Origin: Auriscalpium vulgare
Taxonomy: Eukaryota; Basidiomycota; Agaricomycetes; Russulales; Auriscalpiaceae
Direction: 5' to 3'
DNA length: 64,000 bases
Assembly: GCA_019915015.1 (NCBI GenBank)
Contig: JAHBBC010000059.1
Coordinates: 30,306-94,305, forward strand
Below the pieces are notes generated by a model, which saw only the letters and a list, made by a program, of their open reading frames with translations, had not been told where the DNA came from and ran no database searches. Positions 22,502-35,500 of the stretch are shown piece after piece; the first letter of the stretch is position 1, and each line of letters opens with the position of its first letter. Position numbers and translations under genes: made by a program.

Positions 22502-25006
22502 TTACGAGTTCGCAAACGCCTCCCTGCGTGCCTCCGCCGCAATAAACTCGTCGCACTCCAGTCGGCTCTTCCTCATGTCTACCAGGACTAAAAACCCTGT
22601 GCTGAAAGCTCCCCTAACACACACGGTACCAGACGATACCCGATATCAGTGACGGCTACTGAAAAGAAGGGGGGGCATTGACGTACAAGCCGAACAAAAA
22701 CGCGAACGGCATGTTGTCGTTGTTCCCGGAAGCCGAGATGATAGCCTGGGATACGAAGGGTCCGATGAACGCTGACGTCTTGCCAATCTGCACACACATG
22801 TTGAAGTGACGACAAACATAAAGATAGAGGTCAACGTACGACGGAGAAGAGCGCAAAGAAAAGGAACCTGTTTTATCATTACATGAGCGTGCTTGACATG
22901 AGAGTATACAGATGTAGAAAAAGAAACGCACATCTGCGGAAGCGGAGAGACCTCGCTTATCATTGTCTGGCTGTACGCGTACCACGGGCAGACCATGAGC
23001 CCGTAGAATACCTGATACAGCCTGTGCGATGCTGTGAGTAAAACGAGTCCAAGCGAAAGGGAGAACGCTTGCGCACCAAATCTCCCAGACGTGTTTGAAT
23101 CCGAATTTGTCCGTATGCACGCCAATGAGGCCCCAGATCGTCAGGATCTTGAAGGAGATTGAGACTGAAACTGAGCAAGCAATGAGAAGAATGACAGGGC
23201 GTACCAGGATCCAAAATACGTTGAATAGGAGCATCTGGCAGGGGTAGTCAGTAAAGTTCAATCATCTTCGAGAGCCATGCTGACAGCTTTCGTTGAGATC
23301 CTGAACTTCTTCTGGACGATCCAGAATGCACTAAGTATATCGTCATCTTGTCAGCGCTTGACACGTATCTGAGCAAAGCCACGTACTAGATGCCGATGAA
23401 TTGCGTGGTGATACCGACGAGGAGCAGGAGTGTGAGCTGCAAAGTGGAATATGATACAATGCTGACAGAGCGCATAAGATTCAGTGCCTGACGCAAGCCG
23501 CAACCAGCGTCCGACAGACCTATTCTGTAGCGTGCCAATGACAGTTCTGCCATGAACATGAGCATTAAATAATATGTAGGCGCTGGGAAGACACAGACAC
23601 GGTGGTATTCAATACATCTCCCCTACAAAGATACATTTAGTGTGTCTCAAGAAAGGTATCCATGCATCGGGACTTACATGAGGAAGTAAAATATCAGATA
23701 CAGAAACGTCTGTTTCAGGCGCATGCACTCCCGCAGCGCAACGTAGGTCTGCTTAAAACCGACTGTCAAGAGCGACGTTCCTGGCGGCAAGGCCAGTCCT
23801 GGTCGCCGTTTCTCAAACAAAAACCATGGAATCGCACACAGCACTGTCGGGATCATGAGCGACAACCATCGCGAGCATCTGGCGGGAAGCCTACACCATA
23901 CACCGCCGGAGAAGGCGATTAGCACACTGAATGCCTTGGTGTTGTTCTCGGTGCTATCGTCGGACTTGAGCCCCTTCAGAATCCCTACCATGATAGCAAG
24001 CACGATGATCTCGCCCGCAGAGCACACCGCGAACGAAACGTTTGAAATGCGATTGCGCGCCAGTGACTCATACGCCGCATGCTCGTCCAGGCTGAGGATG
24101 CAACAACCGTGAGATTAGTATGCGATGTAATGTACTATATGAAACGCACGATATCTTGCCCTCGGTAGCGTCCTGAGCGGATTGCCGTACCTCCGGAAGG
24201 TTGCGCGCAAGCCCCGGGAATGCGGCAGTCCAGAACGTGAGCGAGCACTAGTAGTGACATATATATCATATATTAACATTGCCAGCAAGTCTCTGTGTTG
24301 TATCTCACCTGATACGTGATTACTATCGCATCACTTCAACGGCATGTTCCACGGGTGAAAGAAAGTCACGTACAACCGAGGATATACAACGCAACGCCGG
24401 CACGCCACTGTGACGGATCCTCAACACCCAGCCACGCGAACGACACACCCACCGCGACCAGCGTGAAGAAGATCGTGATGTTCGGTCGCCAGCGCCCATA
24501 GTCCGCCCATGCGCCAATGGCGAGCAGGAGGACCGCCTGCAACGCGAAGCTGATCCCATTCGTGAGGAGTACGATCGAATTTACTGTGAATACATGAGGA
24601 TGGGGTGTCACCGTGGATCATATATGGACATACTGTCTCGTACACGTCCAAGGTAGGGCAAAACGCAACCCGTGTCGCTACCGCAGGGCGCAGTGAAGGG
24701 CGGCTGGTCGGGGTCATAGCCCGCGAGGTAGAGTAGGTTTTGAAACTGTGAAGGGCCGAAGTTGAAGCCAGAGAGGCCGTTGTTTCCCTAAAATGCGAGC
24801 CGTACGCTCAAACACCTGCATCGTCTCGGGAAAGGGAAAGTATGGTTCGAACATACGATATAATACAGGTAGAACCACCACAGCTCCCGCCGCGTTGTCG
24901 TCCACTCGTGCGAAGCCTTCGGGATTGGAGTTTCTTTCTCTTCCAAGTCGTGCACCTCGATAGATGCATCCTTGCGATCTGCCTTCGAGTTGACTTCCTC
25001 CGTCAT
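22502..25006 (-). CDS. ATG22: Autophagy-related vacuolar effluxer Atg22
   Basis: Atg22 is a multi-pass vacuolar membrane protein of the MFS fold that exports amino acids from autophagic breakdown. ATG 25006 opens MTEEVNSKADRKDASIEV and leads to a cytosolic stretch, then RRELWWFYLYYI joined to GNNGLSGFNFGPSQFQNLLY. Hydrophobic segments follow (SIVLLTNGISFALQAVLLLA, PNITIFFTLVAVGVSFAWLG, YILG joined to LITYQCSLTFWTAAFPGLAR, then EIIVLAIMVGILKG). The typical loop block is FLMGDVLNTTV in small exons near 23580-23690, then MLLFNVFWI and FKHVWEIW. The last intron (22614-22686) joins FAFLFGL to GAFSTGFLVLVDMRKSRLEC, ending ARREAFANS before TAA at 22502-22504. I resolved the outer introns; several between 23260 and 24330 are approximate. 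Confidence 0.92.
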
Positions 25007-25540
25007 CGTGCACTGTTGGTAGAAGAAGAAAAAGACCGCAGGCGTACCTGGACAGGTTAGCCCTATACTTACAGAGATAAGTTTTCGGCGTGCGACATCT
25101 GTGCTTCTTCGTAAGGAAGCGGACCTGCTGCAAGCTGCTCCAGATCAAAGAACGCATTTTTTTGGCGCTTGCTTTGATTGAGAGTGGCAGTTCCGGGGTT
25201 GTGAAAATAGATACATCATGACGTGCGGGACGGAAAAAGATGCTTGGTGTCCGACAAGACACTGTCTGGCTCTGATATGGCAGCTGAAGAGAAGAGGACC
25301 ACAACCTCATCGGAGTCCTCAGTCAGGGCCGTGGCAAGAAGGCTCACGTGATACCTCTCCAATACTGCCGCCTGCGACGAATGTATCAAAAGTCGTGATT
25401 AGACCGTCTCACATAGTAAATTAGAGGCTCATATAGCAATGCGTATGCGAAGTGATGTATACATAATTGACAGCATTATGGATAGCGAAGAGTGACAAGA
25501 GAAATAAAAGAGATGGATGTGGTCGTTACGGTCGTCACGG
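25007..25540. other. Intergenic: ATG22 promoter / coiled-coil gene 3' flank
   Basis: I see no gene. A poly-T run lies near 25156-25164. Confidence 0.6.
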
Positions 25541-28500
25541 TCATCGAACGTTCGGCGAGCCCGATAGCCTCGGTGCCTTCGCCTCGATTTCTGTCAGCTG
25601 CTGATTCCGCTTGTCTGCAAGCTCCTTCTGTCGTTGTAGAGACCTGTTACGAGATGAGCAGCCATCCAGACCACATGGCCTTGATTGCGAGGACGTACTT
25701 CAGCTGCGTCTCTAGCTCCAACACCCGCTCCTTGTAGCCTTGCTTCTCGCGCTTCACCTTCTCCTCCGCTGCGCGCAACCGCGATTCGTACTCCTTCACA
25801 CGCGCCTCCCACTTAGTGTCCGCCGCGGTCGTCTTCTGATTCATGCTCGCCATCTTCTCCTCAGCGGCCGCAAGCTGATTCTGTGCATTGACAAGCCGGC
25901 GTTCGGCGTTGTTCGCGCGCGCCATGAGCGCCTTGACCTCGTTTGAGTCGCCCGGGCCAGGTCGCTTCAGGCTCGCCAGCTGCGACGTCAGTTCAGACAT
26001 GGTGGTCTAAGGAGAGGAAACGTGATTAGGGTATAAATTCCTCTCCGTCAATGACAAACCTTGGCCGCATCTAGCTCGCCCTCCTTCGCGCTGAGCTTGC
26101 GCCGCCACGTCGCCTTCGTGTCCGCATACACCTTTAAGCTCGCCTCGAACTTATCGATCTGCTTCCAGCGATTGTCCAGCGACTTGCGCATCTCGGTCAT
26201 CTTCTCCCCATACCGCATCTCTGCGTCCTTGACGCGCTTGTCGAAGTCCAGCTGGATCTGGCTGAGTGACTTGAGCCGCGTGATCAGGTTGTCGTGGAAC
26301 ACGCCGAAGTTCGTGAACGGCTTCGTCTCGGCCTGGCCGCTCTTCTTCTGCATGTACAATCAGCGCATGTTGTCGCGGATAGAATAATCAAGAACGCACC
26401 GGTGTCTTATCGACGCCAAGGATCCTGTCCATGTACTGGTAGATCGTCAGCAGTAGTGTATTGCGTTCGGTCAGCTGGTCGCGGTACTGGCTCTCCGCCG
26501 CCAACAACGATCGCTGGTCCTTCGACAACCGCGACTCTAGCTCAGCCGCGCGCGAACGGGCTCCCGCGAGCTCGGCATCCGCGCCAGCCAGGCCCGCCTG
26601 CGCCGCGTCGAGTTTCTCCGCAACGTTCAAGCGCGCTTGCGTCTGCGCCGCGAGCTGCGCGGCGAGGTCGCGATTCTCCGCGTGCAGCTTGTCGACGGCC
26701 CCATCGCGCTCTCGCGCGGATGTCGACCGCGCGTCGAGGTCTGCCCGCGCACGCGTGAGCTCGTCCTCGAGCCGCTCGACGTCGCGCCGCAGACGGTCGG
26801 TCTCGAGCTGTAGCGAAAAGCGCGCGGTTGTGTGGCTCTCGCCAAGCTTCTTGGACTCCGCCTCGACGGCCTGCAGCGCGCTTTGCACCGCCGCGAGGTC
26901 AGCCTCCCGCTGCGTAAGGAGAGCCTGTGCGCGCGCCAGGTCGGCCAGCGCGGTCTGCAGTGCGGACTCCTTTGCTTCTAAGGCACGTCGCTCACGTCGT
27001 AGGTCTGCGTCGAACTCGCGGGAGGAAGCGTCAAGGTCGGCTTGCACGCTCTCGCGAGCGTCGCGCTCCTTGTTGACTTCCGCAACCAGGTCCTGGACGT
27101 GGCGCGCGAGCTCCTCTTGCCGGGCGCGGTGCGCGATGATGTCCTGGCTGGTGTCCTCGTACAGGCGCGTGACCTCCTCGAGTTCCGCCTTGAGATTGGC
27201 GACTTTCTGGGTGAAATGTCAAAAGGGAAGGTAGGAGCGGGACAGGACGGACGGACGTCTTTCAACGCGGCGCAGAGGGCCTCGAGACGCTCTCGCTCGA
27301 CTGCCTCTTCCGCGCGATCCCGCTCAGCTACGCGTTTAAGCTCCTCCGTGTCCTCCTCAAGTTCGTAGATCCGTTGTCCTAGCTGCTCAATCTCGCGGTT
27401 CGCCAGGGCGATCTCCTCGTCCTTCTCCTCGGCCTCTCGCTCGAGGTGTGCAAACGCTGCCTCATACTTCTCGTGCATGGCTGTGTTGTTCGCCTCGAAG
27501 TCGGCAATCTGCATGCGGAGCTCCTCCGACTCTGCGTCACGATCTGCCAATGCCTGCAATGTGATTTGATATCAGTGGTGAAGGGAAGAACGGAGGGCCT
27601 CACGTCGCGGAGCTCCTCGATCTGGGTCTTTGCCTCGTCGACCTCGCCCTTCCACTCGCCCTCAACGTCGTCGAGGATGCTCTGGTGCTCGTTGATGAGC
27701 TCGCTGATCTCCTGGCTCTTGAAACCGATCTCGTCCTCCTTCTGCTGCAGCTCGATCGACGCGGCGGCGAGTTTATCCCGCAGCGTGTTGACATCATCCT
27801 CAGCCGCCTGGCGCTCCTCCCGCTCCTCGAGGATCATTGCGCGGCTCTGGCTGCGCTCGATGGACTCTGCTTCTCGCCGCCGCTCGACGTCCTCCACCTG
27901 CAGGCGCAGCGCGTCTTGTTGGTCCAACAGCTCCTCTTTCTCCTCGTCGCGCTGCGCGAGCAGATCCGCATGCTCTTCTAGCGCCGCCTTCAACTCCTCA
28001 ATCTCCATCTCGAGCTCATCCATCCGCCGCAGATGCCGCACATCCCCGCCGGTGTCGTCTCGCCGCTCGACGATGTCCTTCAAGCGCTCGAGCTCGTCCA
28101 TGTTCTCCTCCAGCAGTCGTCGCACATTCTCCAGCTCCTCCTCCAGCTCCGAGTTGCGCTCCTCTGCATCTCGCAGGGCTGCATCATCGGGGCCCACCAC
28201 CCGGCGCCGTCGCAGCTCGCGGATCTCGCGATCCCGCTCTTGCAAGAGCGCCTCGAGCTCCCGCTCGCGGGCCGACCGCCCCGCGCCCTTCTGCGACTGC
28301 TCAAGCTCGCGCTCCAGTTCGAGGACAAGCTTTCGAAGCTTCTTGAGGTCCATGCCACGCTGCTGGACTTCAATCTTCAGATTGATGTTCTGCTTGAGCG
28401 CGGACTCGACCTGGTCCGGGGCGAGCTGCGCGAGGCGCTCCTCGAGAAAGTGGACCTTGAGCTTGATATTGAAGTTCTCCTTCTTCAAGTTGTCAATGTG

Positions 28501-28950
28501 CTGGAAGATGGGGATTAGCAGTTGCACTTTGAGGGGGTCACTGCGACGCACCTTCTCCTGGTCCCGGAGAGTGAGATTTGTGCTCTTCACATTCGCCGCA
28601 CTAGAACGCCGCTTTCCCCGCCCGTTCAATGGCGTGCCCATCTCGTCCTCCCATCTCTTCTCTCGCTGTGCCGTGTTTAGCACATCAGAATCGATGTCGT
28701 CCTCGTCGTGATTGGAGAGCCCAAGACGCCGTGCCAGGGGTGTGGCCTCGTCGCCCTTTCTTCGCATAAACCCATGTGGGGGCGATGGCGTTGAGACGGG
28801 TACGGATGAAGGAGCGGTTGTTTGCGATGATGTCGATGGGATGCGGAAGGATTTTGCGGGTGTTGAGAAACCAGATAGGACAGAGCCAAGAGAGAGGTCT
28901 GGTATAGATTGGCCGGAGGTGTCTGCACGTTGGTTGAGCGCCGCAGACAT
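25541..28950 (-). CDS. CM1-domain coiled-coil protein (Mto1/ApsB/Pcp1-like gamma-tubulin complex anchor)
   Basis: CM1 proteins recruit and activate the gamma-tubulin complex at spindle pole bodies and other microtubule-organising sites. ATG 28950 opens MSAALNQRADTSGQS followed by about 100 Ser/Pro-rich residues. Removing the in-frame intron 28501-28551 restores the CM1 (Cnn_1N) motif: TLRDQEKHIDNLKKENFNIK then LKVHFLEERLAQLAPDQV. The rest, nearly 900 residues, is almost unbroken coiled coil rich in Glu, Arg, Leu and Ala (for example RRMDELEMEIEELKAALEEH). The end reads QRQKELADKRNQQLTEIEAK and stops at 25541-25543. Other introns: 27554-27603, 27207-27256, 26348-26399, 26007-26059 and 25644-25698. 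Because CM1 occurs in both Mto1-type and Pcp1/Spc110-type proteins, I give no symbol. The plus-strand open frame at 27446-28711 is a shadow. Confidence 0.9.
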
Positions 28951-29782
28951 CGTTCAACGGTGGCTCTGTTCCCTCTCCCTACTGCGCCTCAATCGTCTTG
29001 GGCCCTCTTTCGGCCGTATGTTGTCGAAGTGGCCGTGCCGAAGTCCCTGGTTGCACGGTGAGCAATACACCAAGAGGCCGTCGTTGTAGCTGTAAGCAGA
29101 GATGATACCCCTTCATGTAATGAAAGTTTAGCGATCTGAAGAACGCTGACCTTGGCCGCTGCTCGAGCTCCAATCTTGGAGTGCCTGCGAAGCGTTCGTT
29201 TGGCGATGTCCTCCTAATTTTCTTTGCAATGATGCTGCCCATCAAAATATAAGTCTCTGGAAAATCAAAAAAGCACTCGCCTTAGCTCGCCGCCCGCCGT
29301 TGTCGAGGTGGTTTTGCAGAGGCCGGACCAGTGCCAGTGCCAGTGTTGCGCGAGGCTCGAGCCAAACGCGTGCCGTCACAAATGTCACAGTGTGGAAGTC
29401 ACGCAGTATCAGAGGCTAAAGTTGACTTCATGAAGGCTTTTCTTTCCCAAGCTTTGGTACATCATGCATCACCGGCAGGCCACATTTTCCCCTTGCGCTA
29501 ATAGTAAGTACGCTGCCCGGTTGTTCTGTTACTCATAAGTAATTTAGCCCCGCCATCTCGTTTAGAATTTCAGGATCTAGGCCCGGTGAATACCACAAGC
29601 GTGCGATCCGACATTCTTGTCCACTTCAAAACAATTAGTTCGTCAATTGTGTTAATAAAACGTTGTCGTGCTGCGTAAAAAGTATAAGACGTCCGTGAAC
29701 AAAACCTATGAAAAAGAACAAGAACGTTTTTCATCAAATACCGAGGCCCAGGTCTGTGAAAACAAAAGACAACGAGCAAGGA
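28951..29782. other. Intergenic: coiled-coil gene promoter / protease 3' flank
   Basis: I see no gene. The 29540-29720 part is AT-rich compared with its surroundings, in keeping with a 3' flank of the minus-strand protease. Confidence 0.55.
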
Positions 29783-31691
29783 CTACAATCCACGACCGCC
29801 ATACCCTTCGACCTTCTCCATCTCCCCCGCCGGTGCCGGGTCGTATAATGGACGATACGCACTCAGGGGCCTGCTCCGCGACTTCCCGATAGCACGCTTC
29901 TCCGCTTCTCTCCACTTGTATAAACCAAACGCCAAGCTAGCTACAAGCAAAAGAATCAGCCCCCCGCATAGTGAGGCGCCAATGATAACTGCAGTCCTGT
30001 GTTGTTCGAAGTAACCGTGGCTGGGAGAGTCGGAGTCGCTGACCAAGGTCAAGGTCATCCTTCTCAACAGATCCCCGGACGAAGCGTCGTCGGGTACGTC
30101 AGAAGGCGTAGGGTAGGCTGATGACGTGCTCGATGAGGGTAGTGCCATAGAGGCGGTAGCGCTCGCCACACTACTAGTACCATTGAGACGGACATTGACA
30201 AAGTCAAGGTGCGCCGCGGTGCTGTTCGTCGTCGAGAGGAGCTGTATGTATGGGTTGGCTTTATTCGGTGTCTGGTCAACAAAGTCACCAGCGTTGATCA
30301 ACAGGTAGACGTTTCTCACTGCGCCTGCAATGAGCTGTCGGAGCCAATGAGAAACATCACAGCGCTTACGGAAAGACATGCCCAGAATCATGTCGAGGTC
30401 TGGGTCGCCGTTGAACGTGATAGGCTGGAACTAAGGTAGAAGCAGAGTCTGAGTCGGAAGTTATAGAGGGTAAATGTGCCATACGCACCTGCCCAATGCA
30501 CGAGCCGGCATAAGACGGATCATCTATCTCAGAGCTCATGTCCAATGGGTGAATGGGGTAAGAAACCCCGCCAAATTTGAAAGCGACATTGACTTCCGCG
30601 GTACACGGGATGATCCAAAAGTTGCTCACAGAATCAAATTGTGCCCCCTCTATGCCGGAATAGAAAGACTCCGCGACAGATCTTAAATGGATCACTTAGG
30701 GCAAGGGAAACCTAGAAAAAACAGAGCATGCACGTACGGCAGAACCTGGGGGAAAGTGAAGCCTGTGTCAAAGACGACGGTCAGCTGCGCCTTATTCTGG
30801 GTGCTCGGAACACCAGACACAACGGCAGCAGGCTGGCCATCGGGGCCGATGACCCCGTCCTCGTCAAGAAGAAGTTGCCAGTGTTGGTTCGAGACATCGT
30901 TTCCTGGGTTAAGGGTGACAGGGAGTTGCGGCTGTTCAGTGATTGCGTCGTAGCCCGGCAGCAATTCCCCAATACTCATGTCGCCAGGATACGGGTTGCC
31001 GGGATCGTTCGACCGGTCAAGCAGCACTGTGAGGATGTTCGGTGCGCTGGCGTTCTGGCGAAATATACTGTCGAGTGGAGGGTCGCCAACCGGCTGCTCT
31101 CCAAGTGCCTCGTAGATTGAAGAACCCCAGAAGGGTCCAAGACCGATGAGCCCTTCTCCGATTCCTATATTGTTGATGTCTGCCTCCACTGTGCAAGACG
31201 TGAGAATAGAACTCACGAAAAGCCTGATCCTCGATGATGCTCCCTAGAAGCTCGAGAGTCGCAAATTTGACGGACCCTTGATTATGGAATTAAGAGGCAA
31301 GCAAGGAGAATGCATAGATGTAGTGCGAACCTTCCACTCCTCCAATCGCATACTGCACTTCAGCAGTGGCGCCCGAATCTCGAGCATTCGGGACCGGACC
31401 AACGACCCAAAGATCCGAGCTTCGTAGGAATGAGTGTCAGCTCTCCACTTGCAAGCTTATCAACTCTTACCTGCCAGTGTCAATGCTCACTTCGTAGTTA
31501 GAGCCCCCCAATGTGATGTTAGTGTAGTAGCCAAAGTTGGTGTCGTTGTCGAGAAGCGAGATTCCTCTCTTGCCCAGCCGTTGGTGAGGGGATCTCTTCT
31601 CCCGGCCTTGAATAGCAAGTCGAACGCCGACGACATTGGCAGCGCATTGGAGGACAAGGGGTAGGTAGAGTGTGATGTGAGGGATATGCAT
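29783..31691 (-). CDS. Pepsin-like aspartic protease (A1) with C-terminal membrane anchor
   Basis: ATG 31691 opens MHIPHITLYLPLVLQCAANV, a signal peptide, and a KR site follows in QRLGKRGISLLD, a likely propeptide cleavage point. YYTNITLGGSNYEVSIDTG carries the first catalytic Asp; splicing out the intron from about 31475 gives DTGSSDLWVVGP. The second catalytic motif is VVFDTGFTFPQVLP. FWIIPCTAEVNVAFKFGG and DDPSYAGSCIGQ contain the late disulphide pair, and DMILGMSFRK joined to NVYLLINAGDF is the usual C-terminal core. A Ser/Thr-rich stalk then leads to a membrane segment (TAVIIGASLCGGLILLLVAS) and a basic cytosolic tail ending GYGGRGL. The family is certain; the target is unknown. The stalk plus anchor suggests a cell-surface, yapsin-like placement, which is inference. 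Confidence 0.92.
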
Positions 31692-32518
31692 GGACGCGTG
31701 ACAAAGGGAATGTTGTGAATCTATTCGTTTATTTGAGGCTCGGCAATGTGTACGTGTACATCGCCAGTAGGGGTACCCTCCGAGTCAGGGCGTCAACTTC
31801 AAGGCGGCTGTCAAAATTATGTCAAAATCAATTGAGTACAAGGTCCGTGCATCCTAGTCCTATGAGTACAGTCCATCACGATTCGTTGCAACGAGCACTA
31901 GTGCGCCCGCACGGCGCAGGCGTCCCTGGAGCACAGCACCGATCTGACTTCCTTCAATAAGTATACAAATGGGCGAAGGAAACAAATCCACACGTGCACA
32001 GGATGCTTGTTTTTGACACAAAGGCACTGCAGCAAATAGGTCGAGGCTTCGTCGATAGCAAATACATTCTTGATCGACAGCGTCCGTGAGCGGCGTTGCA
32101 GAGCACAGTAGCTGCGCAGGCGGCCAACAAGCGCTAGCGAAGACTACAGCCCCCCAGACCGAGGACAAGAGATCGTGCAAGTCATGTCACCTAATGTCGC
32201 GCCTGCAGAGCCGATGACTATGCGACATGAGATGTGGGGGTACAGAGATGAGAGGCCTCTCAAGGTGCAGTCAGGTTCCACCCGTGTTCAGCAAAACAAG
32301 TCCATACCTCGGGACAATCGAACCGACAAGCCTCGGGGTGAGTGAAGAGCTCGGAATATCTTACGTGTTTCGCGACGATGGCAATTGGTAAGGCAGCGCT
32401 TGCGTCATCAACTTCGCGCGCTCAGCGAGTCGGTGAGCACACGGTCGGCTTACCTCCCTCGTCCACGAGCCCTTTCTTCTCTCTCTCCTCGAAGTCGACT
32501 GCCGCCAGCGGGTAGTCG
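31692..32518. other. Divergent promoter region between aspartic protease and Lon
   Basis: The two genes start away from each other with 827 bp between start codons. I see no gene and no clear TATA box; a CT-rich tract at about 32460-32500 precedes the Lon start. Confidence 0.6.
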
Positions 32519-35500
32519 ATGAACTTCTTCGGCAGTCTTCGCGTCGCCGCGACCCGACGAGGAGGCACGTCCGCTCAGCGTGCTCTGAGTAATGCGTCGA
32601 CTGCTCGGGTGACTGGAGCACATCGACCCACCGAGCGCGTATTCGCCGAACGCAGGGCCGCCTACTCGACTGTCGTCGATTACTTTCCTCCAAAAGCCGC
32701 GCGGCCACGATGGGTAGACACTGATGCGGAGGTGGCGCAGGAGAACAATTCGGTGCGGTTAGACGGAGGCACGGAGGACCCTGCTGGCTCTTCTCCAGCG
32801 TCGGCGCCGCCTTCCTCTTCATCGTCGTCAGGCGGGAGTAGTTCTGATGGCTCAGACCCACCGAACGCCCCTCCCCCGGACGCGCCGCCGACCCCGCAGA
32901 CGTCCATTTCACGACAATCCGTACCTGAAGTCTATCCTCAGGTCCTCGCTCTACCAATAGCGCGACGACCTCTCTTCCCCGGTTTTTACAAGGCAGTAGT
33001 CATTCGGAATCCGCAGGTTGTTGCTGCGGTCAAGGAGATGATGAAGCGTGGGCAGCCGTATCTCGGTGCGTTCCTACTCAAGGACGAACAGGCGGACTCG
33101 GACGTCATCACGGACATCAACTCGGTGCACAGCGTCGGCGTCTTCGCGCAGATCACGAGCGTATTTGCGGCGAACAGCCCGACAGGGAAAGATGAAGACA
33201 AGGAGGAGGGTTTGACCGCGGTACTATACCCGCACCGCCGTATCAAGATCACTGACCTCGTCAAGGCTGGAGGCTCACAAGTCTCCACCGCCCATGTCGA
33301 GAGCGTAGTGGAACCCCCGGTGTCTTCCCCAGAGTCATCAGAAGCAACTTTGCCTACCCCTCCTTCTACCCCACCGCCGTCAGAAGAGTCGCTGGCAGAA
33401 GAGCAGGTTGCAAAGCTTCACCCCACGCCGCTTCAAACTTCGTTCTTACAAGACCACGACGTCTCTATCGTCAACATCGATAATCTGGTCACCCAGCCGT
33501 ATAACAAAGACGACCAGTACATTCGGGCATTCATGTCCGAGATTGTCTCCGTGTTTAAGGACATCGCCCAGCTCAACCCCCTCTTCCGCGACCAGATCAC
33601 GAACTTCTCTATCAATCAGGTTGCCTCTAACGTCTTCGATGAGCCGGACAAGCTTGCAGACTTCGCGGCGGCGGTCTCCACAGGCGAAGTTGGCGAGCTG
33701 CAAGACGTACTCGAGTCGCTCGTCGTTGAGGACCGCCTGCGCAAAGCGCTTCTCGTGCTCAAGAAGGAACTGATCAACGCCCAGCTGCAGAGCAAGCTCT
33801 CGCGGGACGTGGACAGCAAGATCGCAAAACGGCAACGCGAGTACTATTTGATGGAGCAGCTGAAGGGTATCAAGAAGGAGCTCGGCATGGAATCGGACGG
33901 CAAAGACAAGCTCATCGAGAAGCTGAAGGAGCGTGCGGCCTCTCTCAACATGCCCGAGCAGGTCAAGAAGGTATTCGACGAGGAGATCAACAAGCTCATG
34001 CACCTCGAGCCTGCCGCTTCGGAGGCCAACGTTACACGCAACTACCTCGACTGGCTGACGCAGGTGCGTTCCCCCTCTTCCGAAGTAGACACTATAAACT
34101 TACATGACGCGTTTTCAGATTCCTTGGGGCCAACACTCTCCTGAGAACTACTCCATTGCACATGCGACCCAGGTCCTCAATGAGGATCACTACGGCCTGA
34201 AGGACGTCAAGGACCGCATCCTCGAATTCCTCGCAGTTGGCAAGTTGCGCGGCACAGTCGAAGGCAAGATCATTTGCCTAGCAGGTCCGCCAGGCGTGGG
34301 CAAGACGTCAATCGGCAAGTCCATCGCGCGAGCCTTAAATCGCCAGTTTTTCCGCTTCTCAGTGGGTGGTCTCACGGACGTCGCGGAAATCAAAGGGCAC
34401 CGGAGGACATATGTCGGGTGTGTTAAACCTCTTCAAATGTGCGGAGTGTTCTGAATTGGCGTGTGATGCAGCGCACTTCCTGGGAAGATCATACAGGCGT
34501 TAAAGCGTGTTGGCACAGAGAATCCTCTCGTCCTTATCGATGAGGTGGACAAGGTCGGCCGAGGGATCAACGGCGATCCAGCCAGTGCATTGTTGGAGAT
34601 GCTGGACCCCGAACAGAACACTGCGTTCCTCGACCATTAGTTGGTACTTCCCGTTGTGTTTTTTTCTCAGTGCGCTTACGGCGCGACCCAGCATGGATGT
34701 TCCTGTCGACCTGTCTCGCGTCCTCTTCGTCTGCACTGGTATGTACACATGTCCGACTCCGTATGTCCGCTAACTCATTATATGCAGCCAACAATCTCGA
34801 CACTATCCCAGCTCCCCTGCTTGATCGCATGGAGGTCATCGAAGTCAGTGGATACGTCTCTGAAGAAAAGTCCATGATCGCGCAGCAATTCCTCGGGCCG
34901 CAGGCGAAGGAAGCCTCTGGCTTGAAAGATGCGGACGTGGAGCTTGACCTCGCTGCGATTGACGCGCTGATCAAGTACTATGCTCGCGAGAGTGGTGTCC
35001 GAAATCTCAAGAAGCATATCGACAAGGTGCGCACAATGTACCTTTGTAGTACTCAGTGTCATGAGCTAACATGGAACTTCAAAAGATCTATCGCAAGGCT
35101 TCTTTGAAGATTGTGCAAGAGCTTGGCGAGGAGGCTTTCCCTGAGGCCCAGGCCTTATCAGATCACCCGACCGATGCCCAGGGCCATGCCAAGACGGTCG
35201 AGTCCCAAGACGCGCCTGCGAATGATCATGCTAACCCGCAAACCTCGATTCCTGAGACTGGGGCGGCGGTCGTCGCGACCGCCGCCTCGTCGGAGAAGAC
35301 CGTTACCACGGAGAAGCGCCAGCCTCTAAAGGTCCCTGATTCTGTCCACATCAAGATCACACCAGACAACCTCAAGGACTATGTTGGTCCCCCAATATAC
35401 CACAAGGACAGAATGTACGTTCGCCCGCCACCGGCTGGTGTGAGCACGGGCCTGGGATACCTTGGGAACGGCTCCGGCGCCGTCATGCCTATTGAGGCCA

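Noticed and set aside
27446..28711. Plus-strand open frame of 421 residues
   Set aside because: It lies antisense to the CM1 coiled-coil gene and is Ser/Arg-rich, as expected from reading Glu/Leu/Ala codons backwards.
34620..34700. Apparent in-frame stop in the Lon AAA+ domain
   Set aside because: A GT-AG intron at 34640-34691 removes it and restores the conserved [13 protein letters not shown] sequence.
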